Shown here: one piece after another, positions 51,925-59,820 of the stretch
Numbering within the stretch: position 1 is the first letter of the stretch
Layout: each line of letters opens with the position of its first letter
Assembly (NCBI RefSeq): GCF_900155365.1
Contig: NZ_LT699737.1
Coordinates: 35,059 to 99,058 of the forward strand
Origin: Collinsella bouchesdurhonensis
GTDB taxonomy: Bacteria; Actinomycetota; Coriobacteriia; Coriobacteriales; Coriobacteriaceae
DNA: 64,000 nt
Reading direction: 5' to 3'
Translations under genes and position numbers: made by a program
The notes under the pieces: generated by a model
The model's database searches: none
Told to the model about the DNA's origin: nothing
Seen by the model: the letters and a program-made list of their open reading frames with translations, nothing else

Positions 51925-53058
51925 ATGAACCATAAGGAGAACCAGGAAAAGGCAGAGCTTTCGATTTATCAGCAGGCGCTGAAGGTCGCGAGGGCAAAAG
52001 GCGGAGAAGCGAGAAGGAACGTCGCCCGACTGTCGGGCGACGCCCGCCCATTCGATAGGCCCGATATTCTCATCACGGCCGAAGGCGGGAGAAGAATAGT
52101 CGGTTTAGAGCACTTCCGCGTTGACCACCATATCGGGAGGGGCAAGAAGGTTGAATCTAAGTCCGCGAGGTTCTCTTCGGATGCGGAGCGGTTTCGAAAG
52201 CAACACGAGGATGCAGCTCGCAGGGGCGCTCTGGCAGAAGAGGCTTACCGAGGGTTCGGCGATTTGATCAGCCGGGCGATACGGGAGCAATCGAACGCCT
52301 GCGTTGACGACATCAGGGCTTCGCTCGACGCGGGGCTGTTCGGCAAAGACGGTCGCGGGCATGCGTTCAAGCTCGATGCGTATCGCGAGAATATAGTGCA
52401 GATTGACGCCAATGCCGATATCCGCCTTGGATTCCTGATCGAGCTCCATGCGGATTTGCGCCAATGGTTCCTCAACGATGGCTTTAAGGAGACCAAGGTA
52501 TCTTCAGGTCAGTTTCCAATAAGCTGCGAAGCCTATGGGCTTCTCAAGAAAGCATCGGCTCACGTTGATTGGATCGTGCTTGCGTTTTGCCCGCTTTACG
52601 GCGATGAGGTGAGAGACGCCGCGATTATCAGATGCTGCAACGGCATGTTCGAAACGAGCGCTGCTCGACAAGGCATAATCCAGACACCATATTTAGGCCT
52701 TGGAAAAGAAACGCCTTTCGGTAGGCAGGATAGACAAGGAGAGGTTGAGTTCGGCGTCGGAAGCGACGGTGTTGACTATCTGGTCGAAAACACGTCCGAG
52801 CAGATGGACGCCATCGAGTTGTTCAGCAACGCGATAAGCGGAGCCGCCGAAGCGCTCAATCTAGCGCGGAAAGGAAAACCCTTTGCCGCGACGACGTCAG
52901 TTCAGCTTGCCTACGACATAGCAAAAGACTCCTTGAAGCACAAAAACGGGAATGTTGAGCCGCAGGATGCCCTTAAGGCGATTGGCAGAATGGATCCATC
53001 AGGGATGAGCGCGCGGATGGAGAACTGGCGGAAGCACTGGCTCATCCATAACGTATAG
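51925..53058 (+). CDS. Unknown protein downstream of the type III R-M genes
   Basis: 377 residues, starting 9 bases after res with a poor ribosome site. I recognise no family. Residues about 42-70 (DRPDILITAEGGRRIVGLEH) resemble the D...E core of PD-(D/E)XK nucleases, but the position expected to be Lys is Phe (EHF). The C-terminal third is helical (SNAISGAAEALNLARKGKP). The base composition is clearly lower in GC than res (47% in the row 52681-52740 versus 68% in 50941-51000, hand counts), so it was probably acquired separately. It may be an accessory effector. Confidence 0.6.
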   Translation: MNHKENQEKAELSIYQQALKVARAKGGEARRNVARLSGDARPFDRPDILITAEGGRRIVGLEHFRVDHHIGRGKKVESKSARFSSDAERFRKQHEDAARRGALAEEAYRGFGDLISRAIREQSNACVDDIRASLDAGLFGKDGRGHAFKLDAYRENIVQIDANADIRLGFLIELHADLRQWFLNDGFKETKVSSGQFPISCEAYGLLKKASAHVDWIVLAFCPLYGDEVRDAAIIRCCNGMFETSAARQGIIQTPYLGLGKETPFGRQDRQGEVEFGVGSDGVDYLVENTSEQMDAIELFSNAISGAAEALNLARKGKPFAATTSVQLAYDIAKDSLKHKNGNVEPQDALKAIGRMDPSGMSARMENWRKHWLIHNV

Positions 53059-53118
53059 CTCAGCTTTCGATTGATGCGGACGAGGCTCTTTGCGAGCCAA
53101 TGATTTGATAGGAATGCA

Positions 53119-54048
53119 ATGAAATACAATCTCGATAAGCTGAAGAAAGTCGATCTGCGCGACGTATGGCCGCACGAGGCGCTTGACTTCACCAGATGGC
53201 TCTCCGAGGAGCCCAACCTTGCCATACTGAGCTCGGCAGTCGGCATTGAACTCGAGCTTATAGAGACCGAGTCGTCCGTAGGTTCGTTCAACGTTGACAT
53301 ATATGCGCAGGAGGCCGGAACTGGGCGCAAGGTAATCATCGAGAACCAGCTCGACGACACCAACCACGACCACCTAGGCAAAGTTATTACTTACGCCGCT
53401 GGCAAGGGCGCTGAGGTCGTCATATGGGTGGTGGCCCATGCCCGCGACGAGCACCGCCAAGCTATCGAGTGGCTTAACCAGCACACCGATAGCGATTTCG
53501 GGTTCTTCCTAGTGGAGATAGAGCTGTGGTCCATCGGAGACTCCCTGCCGGCACCGCGTTTCGGCGTAGTCGAGCAGCCGAACGAGTGGACGAAAGCCAT
53601 CAAGCTCAGCGAGGGTCTCTCCGAGACCCAGCGCGTCAAATTGTCGTACTGGACCAAGTATCGCGAGATAGCCCAGGCAACGCCCGAATTTTTGAAGATG
53701 TTCAACCCGCAGAAACCCTCAAAGAATCATTGGAGCACATTGCGCTGCGGTACGCCCGCCTATCACATCGCGCTGCTTATAGATACGCAGCACGGTCGGA
53801 TTGGCATTGAGTTTTACGTACCCGACGACAAGGAAATCGGCCACAAGGCTATCTACAACATCAAGTTGTTTGAAGAACGACTCGGCCTTGCAGCCACGCC
53901 TTTTGAGGCCAAGAAGTCATCAGGGCTTCGCTTCTACAAGGACGGTTGCAGAATCAAGGGCAACGAGGGCGCCTGGTCGGAATTCATATCGGAGCAGCTC
54001 AAGTGGGCTATCGTAATGAAGAAGCTGATTGCTGAACTGGGGCTCTAG
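53119..54048 (+). CDS. DUF4268 protein with PD-(D/E)XK-like nuclease domain
   Basis: 309 residues, AGGAAT upstream of ATG 53119. The N-terminal half contains VDIYAQEAGTGRKVIIENQL, DDTNHDHLGKVITYAAGKGA, a D...ExQ restriction-nuclease-like core found in many DUF4268 proteins. The C-terminal half (HWSTLRCGTPAYHIALLIDT to the end) is the DUF4268 domain. The family is widespread and often placed in defence islands; biochemical function is not established as far as I know. It is the last intact gene of the plus-strand run. Confidence 0.85.
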   Translation: MKYNLDKLKKVDLRDVWPHEALDFTRWLSEEPNLAILSSAVGIELELIETESSVGSFNVDIYAQEAGTGRKVIIENQLDDTNHDHLGKVITYAAGKGAEVVIWVVAHARDEHRQAIEWLNQHTDSDFGFFLVEIELWSIGDSLPAPRFGVVEQPNEWTKAIKLSEGLSETQRVKLSYWTKYREIAQATPEFLKMFNPQKPSKNHWSTLRCGTPAYHIALLIDTQHGRIGIEFYVPDDKEIGHKAIYNIKLFEERLGLAATPFEAKKSSGLRFYKDGCRIKGNEGAWSEFISEQLKWAIVMKKLIAELGL

Positions 54049-54239
54049 ACGAAATCCGCGTCCCATCCCGAAGATGCTTGCGTTGTCGGAGTCGACGCCG
54101 ATGCCGGCTGCGTCCAACATAGCTAAAAGCATCTTTCCTCGCAGTATTAAGTCGCGAACACGTCAACTGATTTCCCAAGCGCCGGAGAAATCTACCATCG
54201 CAAAGGAAGACATCGACAGCTAACTATAAGTGTCCCGTT

Positions 54240-54501
54240 TCAGACGAAGGGACGACCCTTCATGGTCTTTTGCTCCCATGAAGGCAAGGAGTCGAGGGCC
54301 TTAATGTATGGAAGCAGGTGCTGGTAGCTCACATGATCGAGTACGTACAGAGCCTCGGGGGGCGCCTGCATCGAGAAACCCCTCCCTCGCAAGTGTCGCC
54401 AGAATCTCTTTATTCGATTTGAAGCGTGGAGAAGATACGACCGGGGGATTTCCACTTGCGTAGCCGCTAGAAGTGCCCCCGGTACTTTCGATTTCTATCA
54501 T
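54240..54501 (-). pseudogene. Abi-family (abortive infection-like) remnant, frameshifted and truncated
   Basis: On the minus strand the frame starting at 54501 encodes MIEIES... up to KSNKEILATLAREGF. The reading then continues sensibly only in another frame (FSMQAPPEALYVLDHVSYQH, LLPYIKALDSLPSWE) to a stop at 54240. Joined, this is the N-terminal part of Abi-like (Abi_2) proteins, L-x-x-x-G-F...AL..L..V.Y..L..Y...L. The shift lies at a GGGAGGGG run around 54385-54395. The rest of the gene, over 200 residues, is missing after KGRPFV. Found at the right end of the defence island. Confidence 0.62.
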
Positions 54502-54552
54502 ATACCACTCCGTTCTTCTCGTAAGGTCTGCATCGACTCGTAAGCCTCATTT

Positions 54553-54771
54553 TTACGCTTCGGCGGAGGCTCTGCGCGGCCTTCCCGCCCCGGACTTGGT
54601 AATAAGGCGGCACCCGATAGAGTCGCGCGAAACCGTGCGGGCGCTGCCAACCCTCCAGCTGTTCAGGCTCCCGTCGCGGCAGAGCCGCGCCACGCGCGCG
54701 GTGTTCACGCCCAGCATCTCGGCGGCCTCAGCGGCTGTCACGGCCGGAATGTCGGAAAGCCCGACGCTCAT
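54553..54771 (-). CDS. Small HTH (excisionase/MerR-like) protein, possibly a fragment
   Basis: 72 residues if it starts at ATG 54771. The frame is open back to 54921, but that extension runs through palindromic DNA. IPAVTAAEAAEMLGVNTARV and ARLCRDGSLNSWRVGSARTV form the helix-turn-helix of the excisionase/DNA-binding family that reads a short AxRLCRDGxLxxxRVGxxR signature. No strong ribosome site is visible. It may be a regulator of the adjacent palindromes or a leftover of a mobile element. Confidence 0.5.
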   Translation of the reverse strand: MSVGLSDIPAVTAAEAAEMLGVNTARVARLCRDGSLNSWRVGSARTVSRDSIGCRLITKSGAGRPRRASAEA

Positions 54772-54856
54772 CGCCAGGGTGACGACGGTCTCACAGTCGA
54801 AAAACAACAACGGGCATACGCCCCGGAAAGTGAGAAACACTCTAAAGCACTCCCAA

Positions 54857-54913
54857 TCTTGCAAAGTTACTTTGCAAGATTCTTGATTTCTTGCAATCCT
54901 ACTTTGCAAGATT
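54857..54913. promoter_or_regulatory. Palindromic operator-like cluster
   Basis: TCTTGCAAAGT-T-ACTTTGCAAGA at 54857-54879 is a perfect palindrome with 11-bp arms. A second, imperfect copy follows at about 54890-54912. ACTTTGCAAGATT is repeated exactly 32 bases apart (54869, 54901), about three helical turns. It lies upstream of the minus-strand HTH gene, in an AT-rich patch. Confidence 0.75.
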
Positions 54914-54980
54914 TGCCACAAACGATATGCAACCCCACGTGCTAGCGCATAAAGCTCATCACGTCCGCGGCACCAAACAC

Positions 54981-55625
54981 CTAGTCCCGCCGCGCGTACT
55001 TTAGATAGCCGCCTACGCTGTAGTGATCGGCACCATCATTCGCCGGGTTTCCCTCGCCGCCTACAACGCCCAGGTAACCGTCCTCGAGCTTATTGCCGTC
55101 CTTGTCCACTACAAGCGCGTACCAGTGGCCAAACTCGTGTGCGGGTTTGCGCAGCTGGCACGTCAGCGTCAGCTTGGACTCGCCCTCCTTGCAATAAAAG
55201 GCACCCTGGCGCTCAAGCTTTGCCAGCAGGCAGCCGTCGAGCCAAAAGCAGATAAACGGTGTCTCAAACGCATCTGTAAGCGCACCGGCCTCGCTGTTGT
55301 ACACATAGCAGAACAAGGCGCGGTCGCCCGAGCAGCTCAGCAGATTGACCTCGGTCGCCTTGAGCTTGAACTCCACCACGGCAAACGCACCGGGGCGATC
55401 TGTATTCTCGCTCACGTTGGTAACGGCGATCTTCACCTGGAAATAGAACATCTCGGCGGGCGCATCGGGCTGCTCGAGCCTTTGTTTAAGGTTGAGCGAC
55501 ACCACGTCGACGCCCATGTCTGCAGGCGGGCGCAGTGCGTCCAAGCCGTTGCGATACAGCGAGCTCATAAGCTGGTACTCGCCGGTATAGCCGTTGTACA
55601 GCAGGTCGAAAAAGTCCTGGGCCAC
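54981..55625 (-). CDS. Hypothetical protein with PD-(D/E)XK-like N-terminal domain
   Basis: 214 residues from GTG 55625 (GAGGAGA upstream). E16 in GYTGEYQLMSSLYRNGLDAL, D40 in GVDVVSL and Q63-x-K65 in FYFQVK are spaced as in Holliday-junction-resolvase-like or DUF4365-type nuclease folds. The C-terminal half (GHWYALVVDKDGNKLEDGYL) is beta-rich and unassigned. It is the last gene of the minus-strand group that begins with the ClpP-like gene. Nuclease function is inference from four residues only. Confidence 0.6.
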   Translation of the reverse strand: MAQDFFDLLYNGYTGEYQLMSSLYRNGLDALRPPADMGVDVVSLNLKQRLEQPDAPAEMFYFQVKIAVTNVSENTDRPGAFAVVEFKLKATEVNLLSCSGDRALFCYVYNSEAGALTDAFETPFICFWLDGCLLAKLERQGAFYCKEGESKLTLTCQLRKPAHEFGHWYALVVDKDGNKLEDGYLGVVGGEGNPANDGADHYSVGGYLKYARRD

Positions 55626-55700
55626 GTGATTCTCCTCTAGTCTCGAAACAATCCATTCGATTCTAGCGTTGACACGCGCAAATAGCCCAACGGAAAATCA

Positions 55701-56282
55701 TCAACTTTGAGGCCGCAGATACGGGGCCACGGCGGTTGAGCACTCCCTCGCCATGATGTTTGCGCGGGTAAGCACCTGCTCGCACAGGTTGTCGTCGAGC
55801 AGCACAATCTGTGTGATCAGGGCCTTCGCGAGCTCCAGCTCGTTGACTGCGGGTTTATCCTCCCACAGCTCCTTGAGTACATCCGTGGCATCGAGCACCT
55901 TGCTGTAGCTGCGGTCCGGCAAGGTCGCAAGGGCACCCTCGGGGTTGTGGCGCAGCTCCCACACAAAGGCGACGGCGGGGTTTTCCACTTCGGCATACGC
56001 AGCGACCGAATGATTCTCGGGACGCGCGGCCTCCGTCGGGTCCGTGCGCGCCAAAAAGGAGGCGCGGCTCGGCAACGCGTCGGAGATCTGCCCCACGATC
56101 TGTAAGAGCTCGTCGGCATGCGCACGGTAGATATAACAGGGGCCAAACGCGCTTCTGCGCTCGGCGTCAATAAGCTCGCGCTCCGGCCGCACCGTCGCCG
56201 CTTGGTCACGGATAGCACTGGCACGCGCAATGCGTTCGCTCAAGCTCAGGCGTTCGTTCATCTTGTTCATCGTTTTGTCCAT
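55701..56282 (-). CDS. Hypothetical helical protein next to the VirD4-like gene
   Basis: 193 residues from ATG 56282, with AAGGGGAGA upstream. It begins DKTMNKMNERLSLSERIARA and is mostly helical and acidic, with VLKELWEDKPAVNELELAKA. No known domain is recognised, nor any signal peptide or membrane segment. It starts 14 bases after the VirD4-like gene stops, so the two are almost certainly co-transcribed; a partner or accessory role is inferred only from that. Confidence 0.7.
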   Translation of the reverse strand: MDKTMNKMNERLSLSERIARASAIRDQAATVRPERELIDAERRSAFGPCYIYRAHADELLQIVGQISDALPSRASFLARTDPTEAARPENHSVAAYAEVENPAVAFVWELRHNPEGALATLPDRSYSKVLDATDVLKELWEDKPAVNELELAKALITQIVLLDDNLCEQVLTRANIMARECSTAVAPYLRPQS

Positions 56283-56296
56283 CGTCTCCCCTTCCT

Positions 56297-57649
56297 TTAG
56301 GCAGCCACGCCCGAACCGTCTCCAAACGGCTCGACTTCAAAAAGCGTCCCGGACCAAAGGTCCTCCTCGCATATGTCCGGTACAAACTCAGGCGCTTCTT
56401 CCTCACCAGCAAGCTCGGCATAGCCCGGGTGCTGTTCAAGTTCGTAAGCGGGCTCGCACACACCGCGCTGGCCGCGCTCGAACAGCCACCATCTTCCTGA
56501 CGGAGTCTCAAGCAGCGTCGAGGGCGTCTTATTGGCACGCAGGGCAAAGTAGCGAGCCGTTCGCTCATCTTGGAATCCCAGCACAAGGTGACGGTCGCAG
56601 TTACCGATGATCGAGTTTGCCTGAGCCTCGCCATAGCGGGCCTCAAGCTGGCTCACCGTCTGGCAGATGGCAGTGCAGCTAATCTCGCGGCTACGAATGA
56701 CGGAAAGTACGTCGTCAAAGCCGGGCAGCGTCAGGTTCGCAAAATCATCGAGCATGAAGCGTACGGGTACGGGAAGGCGACCTCCCTCGCATGAGGCGTC
56801 CGCGAAGTCGCACAGGCTCGAAAACGCCTGGCGTATAAACAGACTCGTGAGCGGGGCCAGGCTGCGATCCATGTCGTCCATCGTCACAAAGAGCACGCGA
56901 CGCTCGCGCCCCAGGTCGCGAAAGTCAATCTGCTCGGGCTTGCGAAACGATGCGAGCGCCCCGTCAAATGTGAGCGGCATCAGGTTCGCGGCGATAATGC
57001 CCATGATGCTCGAATGCATCTTCTCGGCCCGAGCCGTACTCCGCGCCCGGCGAAAGAGCGAGACAGCGTAGCTCTCCGGGTCCTGCCGGCGAAGGTCGCA
57101 AAACAGCTGCTCGATGTTGCCCTCGCAGGCCTGTTCGAAAACACTCACGACCGATGCCATGTTCCATTCGCGATCGGGCAGTGCCTCAAAAACGTAGGCG
57201 ATGTAGCTTGCAACGTAATTGGCAGCCGCACTCGCCCAAAACGGGTCGTCACCCATCTCGTCGCGGGGAAAGAGCGCAGTCGCAATGCCAATGATATCCT
57301 GCGCAAGCGGACGGCCCCGCCGCCAACGCACATGATGCAGCGGATCGTAGCCGATCGTCCCTTCCATCGTAGTGAAGTCGAGGCAGTCGACCGTATAGCC
57401 GTGGTCGCTCAGATACGGCGTCATCTCGTGGAAGAGCCGCCCTTTGGAATCGAGCACAACGTAGGAGCCATGGCACTGCAGCAGGTTCGGTTTGAGGAAG
57501 TTGCGCGTCTTGCCCGCGCCGGAGCAGCCCAGCACGAGGACGTTGTTGTTGAGCCCGGTTGCCCATGAGTCCATGCTCTCGGTGCGCTCGGATGTGAGGA
57601 GAAGCTCGCCCGCATAGGCGGCGCGAGGATTCATGGTTTTAGCGATCAT
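56297..57649 (-). CDS. VirD4/TraG-like conjugative coupling ATPase, without membrane anchor
   Basis: 450 residues from ATG 57649. Walker A LGCSGAGKTRNFLKPNLLQC, VVLDSKGRLFHEM, Walker B-like RFMLDDFANL, and the TraG motif SREISCTAICQTVSQLEARY then IIGNCDRHLVLG match the type IV coupling protein family. These pump relaxase-DNA through a type IV secretion channel. The N-terminal transmembrane helices usual in VirD4 are absent: only about 35 residues precede Walker A. No relaxase or other tra gene is in the window. An in-frame upstream start exists but overlaps the ClpP-like gene. Confidence 0.85.
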   Translation of the reverse strand: MIAKTMNPRAAYAGELLLTSERTESMDSWATGLNNNVLVLGCSGAGKTRNFLKPNLLQCHGSYVVLDSKGRLFHEMTPYLSDHGYTVDCLDFTTMEGTIGYDPLHHVRWRRGRPLAQDIIGIATALFPRDEMGDDPFWASAAANYVASYIAYVFEALPDREWNMASVVSVFEQACEGNIEQLFCDLRRQDPESYAVSLFRRARSTARAEKMHSSIMGIIAANLMPLTFDGALASFRKPEQIDFRDLGRERRVLFVTMDDMDRSLAPLTSLFIRQAFSSLCDFADASCEGGRLPVPVRFMLDDFANLTLPGFDDVLSVIRSREISCTAICQTVSQLEARYGEAQANSIIGNCDRHLVLGFQDERTARYFALRANKTPSTLLETPSGRWWLFERGQRGVCEPAYELEQHPGYAELAGEEEAPEFVPDICEEDLWSGTLFEVEPFGDGSGVAA

Positions 57650-57716
57650 GATTACTCGCTTTCTGCGCGATGTGTTCGCGCTGGTAGACGTAGGTAATAC
57701 AGGGTTTTTGCCCACA

Positions 57717-58313
57717 CTAGAGCTTTGTGATGATACGGTCTGCAAGGCCCGCCTCCACGGCTTCTTTCGCCTCGAAATAGGTGTCGGAGGCCGTAAGCTC
57801 AAAGACACGCTCAAGCGACATACCGCTATGGCGTGCAATCACGCCGGCAGTGATGTCGCGGATACGCATGAGGTCGTCGGCGCGGGCCTTGACGGAAAGC
57901 GCGCTGCCTCCTGCCCCGCCGCTGATAAGCGGGTCGTGAATCATAACGCGACTGTGCGGCAGGACCTCTCGCTCGTCTCCTGCAATGAACAGCAGCGCCC
58001 CCATGCTTGCCGCCATGCCCAGGCAAACGGTGCGGATGGTGCAGGTCACGGCCTGCATGACGTCATAGAGCGCAAGGCCGCTTTGCACCTCACCGCCCGG
58101 GCTGTTGATGTAGAGCGTCACGGGTGCTTCTGGGTCCTGATGCTGCAGGTAAAGCAGGCCGCGTATAACGGCAGCGCACGACTCCGCGTCCACGGATGTC
58201 ATGAGTTCGAGTTCGCGCCGGCTCAGCATCTCGTCTCTGATGTCGAGGCGATTGAGGCCTTCGGCCGTCTCGCGGATGATTTGAGGTTGGTAGATGATGG
58301 TGTGCTCGCCCAT
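57717..58313 (-). CDS. ClpP-like serine protease (divergent paralogue)
   Basis: 198 residues from ATG 58313, with AAGGAG upstream. The nucleophile Ser is in CLGMAASMGALLF, His in HSRVMIHDPL, and the Asp is probably in LTASDTYFEAKEAVEAGLAD. YINSPGGEVQSGLALYDVM is the ClpP fold core. Canonical ClpP has MIHQPLGG; here it is MIHDPLISG, and the N-terminal loop (GEHTIIYQPQIIRETAEG) is unusual. So this is probably a paralogue with its own AAA+ partner or substrates, not the housekeeping ClpP. It heads a minus-strand run with the VirD4-like gene. Confidence 0.85.
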   Translation of the reverse strand: MGEHTIIYQPQIIRETAEGLNRLDIRDEMLSRRELELMTSVDAESCAAVIRGLLYLQHQDPEAPVTLYINSPGGEVQSGLALYDVMQAVTCTIRTVCLGMAASMGALLFIAGDEREVLPHSRVMIHDPLISGGAGGSALSVKARADDLMRIRDITAGVIARHSGMSLERVFELTASDTYFEAKEAVEAGLADRIITKL

Positions 58314-58567
58314 ATTGAGCTCCTTCCCGGGTGAGACGCAATAACCAAAAGCGCAGCAGCAGCTGGCGTGCAAAGACAGCAGCCAAGAACGGCAGCCGCA
58401 TACGCCAGAACTCTCGCTATGAGGTTGTACTTAAATGAATCCGGCAGCAGGCACAAACGCCGCCGGCAACTCCTAAAGGCGCCAAGCGCCCTTTGTACCA
58501 GGAGGCGGGTCTCTCGACCCCGGGTGTTTCACACTCTAGCATCCGGCCCGGACACGAACAAGCCCAC
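58314..58567 (-). other. Leader/intergenic region upstream of the ClpP-like gene
   Basis: Together with the terminator and the ferredoxin remnant this is a stretch of over 300 bases without an intact gene. Three hairpins in a row are seen: CCGGC/GCCGG (58441-58445, 58462-58466), AAAGGCGC with GCGCCCTTT (58475-58482, 58486-58494) and GGGTC-TCTC-GACCC (58507-58520). A structured mRNA leader on the minus strand is possible. No known riboswitch was recognised. Confidence 0.4.
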
Positions 58568-58612
58568 AAAAAAAGAAACGCCTTCAGGAGGCGAGCTCCT
58601 TGAGGCGTTTTT
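58568..58612. terminator. Bidirectional Rho-independent terminator
   Basis: 15-base arms AAACGCCTTCAGGAG (58576-58590) and CTCCTTGAGGCGTTT (58596-58610), one mismatch, with A tract before and T tract after, so it can stop transcription from both sides. Confidence 0.85.
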
Positions 58613-58670
58613 GAGGCACATGACCTCGCAGTTTTATATGGCGAATCGGCCTTAGCCTTAGCAGTAATCC

Positions 58671-58802
58671 TTATGGGTGCAGATACTGCCCATGCGCGCG
58701 GGTCTTGGGGCCGCGCTGGATTGCGCCCTTAGGGCAGCTATGCAGGCAGCGCAGACACGCTGTGCACTCGGCCTTGTTCCATGTGGGCACATCACCCAAG
58801 AA
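58671..58802 (-). pseudogene. C-terminal remnant of an EFR1-type ferredoxin (flavodoxin-ferredoxin)
   Basis: The minus-strand frame ends WNKAECTACLRCLHSCPKGA, IQRGPKTRAHGQYLHP and a stop. This matches the second [4Fe-4S] motif (C-x2-C-x2-C-x3-CP) and tail of EFR1-family proteins. The first cluster and the flavodoxin domain expected upstream are absent: the open frame before GDVPTW has no family similarity. It is therefore taken as a decayed gene end and not a small ferredoxin. Confidence 0.6.
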
Positions 58803-58995
58803 AACGCAGAGCACACAAAGGCTCGCCCCGCCCTGCCGTGCACGCAAGACCATCGAAGTTGACGATTTTTTGCCAAGCGTGACAGTTTGGTAAAACGTCT
58901 TGCGCAGTACGCGCGGCATGATGCAATTCGCCTATACTGCTTCGAATAGAAACAGCCCGATGCGACATCGCATCGATAGACAAAGGAGACTTCTT

Positions 58996-59406
58996 ATGGC
59001 TTGTTTTGTTGTTGGAGGCGGCGAGGCCGTTGCCGTTACTGCCGTTCGTTCCATCGTCAAGAAAAAGGAGATGGAGCGCGGTATCGTCGATGAGGACGGC
59101 AATCAGCTCACCGACGCTGCCGAAACCGGCATCTGCTGGACCCGCAAGCTCGGCTGGCTGTGCAACATGCTGTGGGGTGGCGTTATCCTGCTGTGCATCG
59201 AGCATATCTGGCATGGCGAGGTCGTGCCCTTCCCGCCGTTCCTGACCGCCATGTACAACGCGGCCGATACCTCCGCCATGCTCCACGAGATGGCAACCGT
59301 CGGCGTGGGCATGTGCGTCATGGTCACCGTATGCTGGGCCATCGTCACCGTCGTGGCAGACGCCGTGGTCAAGCGCTCCGCACACGCGGTTGCAACCGAG
59401 GCCTAA
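58996..59406 (+). CDS. Small membrane protein (paired with next gene)
   Basis: 136 residues from ATG 58996 (AAAGGAGA upstream). A short hydrophobic N-terminus (ACFVVGGGEAVAVTAVRSIV) is followed by a charged loop and two or three clear membrane helices (LGWLCNMLWGGVILLCIEHI, VGVGMCVMVTVCWAIVTVVA). Start codon of the next gene lies one base after its stop. The pair seems to be conserved among Coriobacteriia as far as I recall. No function is known. Confidence 0.75.
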   Translation: MACFVVGGGEAVAVTAVRSIVKKKEMERGIVDEDGNQLTDAAETGICWTRKLGWLCNMLWGGVILLCIEHIWHGEVVPFPPFLTAMYNAADTSAMLHEMATVGVGMCVMVTVCWAIVTVVADAVVKRSAHAVATEA

Positions 59407-59407
59407 T

Positions 59408-59716
59408 ATGACGCTCATCATCACGCTTCTTGCCGCCGCCATCGCCACCATCGCGTGGTATGTTGCCGGCCCCAACAGCCAGATGAAAATCGGCGTCCTT
59501 GCCCTCATGTACTGGGGTGCGGGCCTTATGTGGACGGTAGACGGCATTGCCAGCCTTCTTGAGGGCGAAGCCTTTATCGAGATCGCCGACCACGCCGCGA
59601 TGATCGATGCCGCCCTGTTGGGCCTCGTTATCGTGACGACCGGCCTTATCGCCTGGGCGCTTTACCTACTCCTCAAAGATCCCAAGGGTATGGTCCGCAA
59701 GTCGTTGGCCGCATAA
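59408..59716 (+). CDS. Small membrane protein
   Basis: 102 residues from ATG 59408, with three predicted membrane helices (LIITLLAAAIATIAWYVAG, IGVLALMYWGAGLMWTVDGI, LLGLVIVTTGLIAWALYLLL) and a short basic C-terminal tail. Separated by one base from the preceding membrane protein gene, so the two are translated together and may form a complex. Followed by a strong terminator. Confidence 0.75.
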   Translation: MTLIITLLAAAIATIAWYVAGPNSQMKIGVLALMYWGAGLMWTVDGIASLLEGEAFIEIADHAAMIDAALLGLVIVTTGLIAWALYLLLKDPKGMVRKSLAA

Positions 59717-59747
59717 CACCGCGCCAACGCACCACAACGCGAACGCG

Positions 59748-59787
59748 TAACACTCCCGGTAGAAGCATCTACCGGGAGTGTTTTCTT
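59748..59787. terminator. Bidirectional Rho-independent terminator
   Basis: Perfect 15-bp stem (59748-59762 with 59767-59781), a 4-base loop, then TTTCTTT. It separates the convergent membrane-protein pair and the MFS gene. Confidence 0.9.
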
Positions 59788-59820
59788 TGTCTATCGAAGC
59801 CGAGCAGCACTCCGTCGCGC

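Noticed and set aside
54030..54222. Minus-strand frame reading MSSFAMVDFSGAWEIS, stop, RVRDLILRGKMLLAMLDAAG...
   Set aside because: One in-frame stop, no recognised family and overlap with the end of the DUF4268 gene. It might be a decayed gene but chance cannot be excluded.
58658..58919. Stand-alone small ferredoxin gene
   Set aside because: Only one Cys cluster is present, the upstream part of the frame is unlike any ferredoxin, and no ribosome site is near a suitable start; better explained as a remnant.
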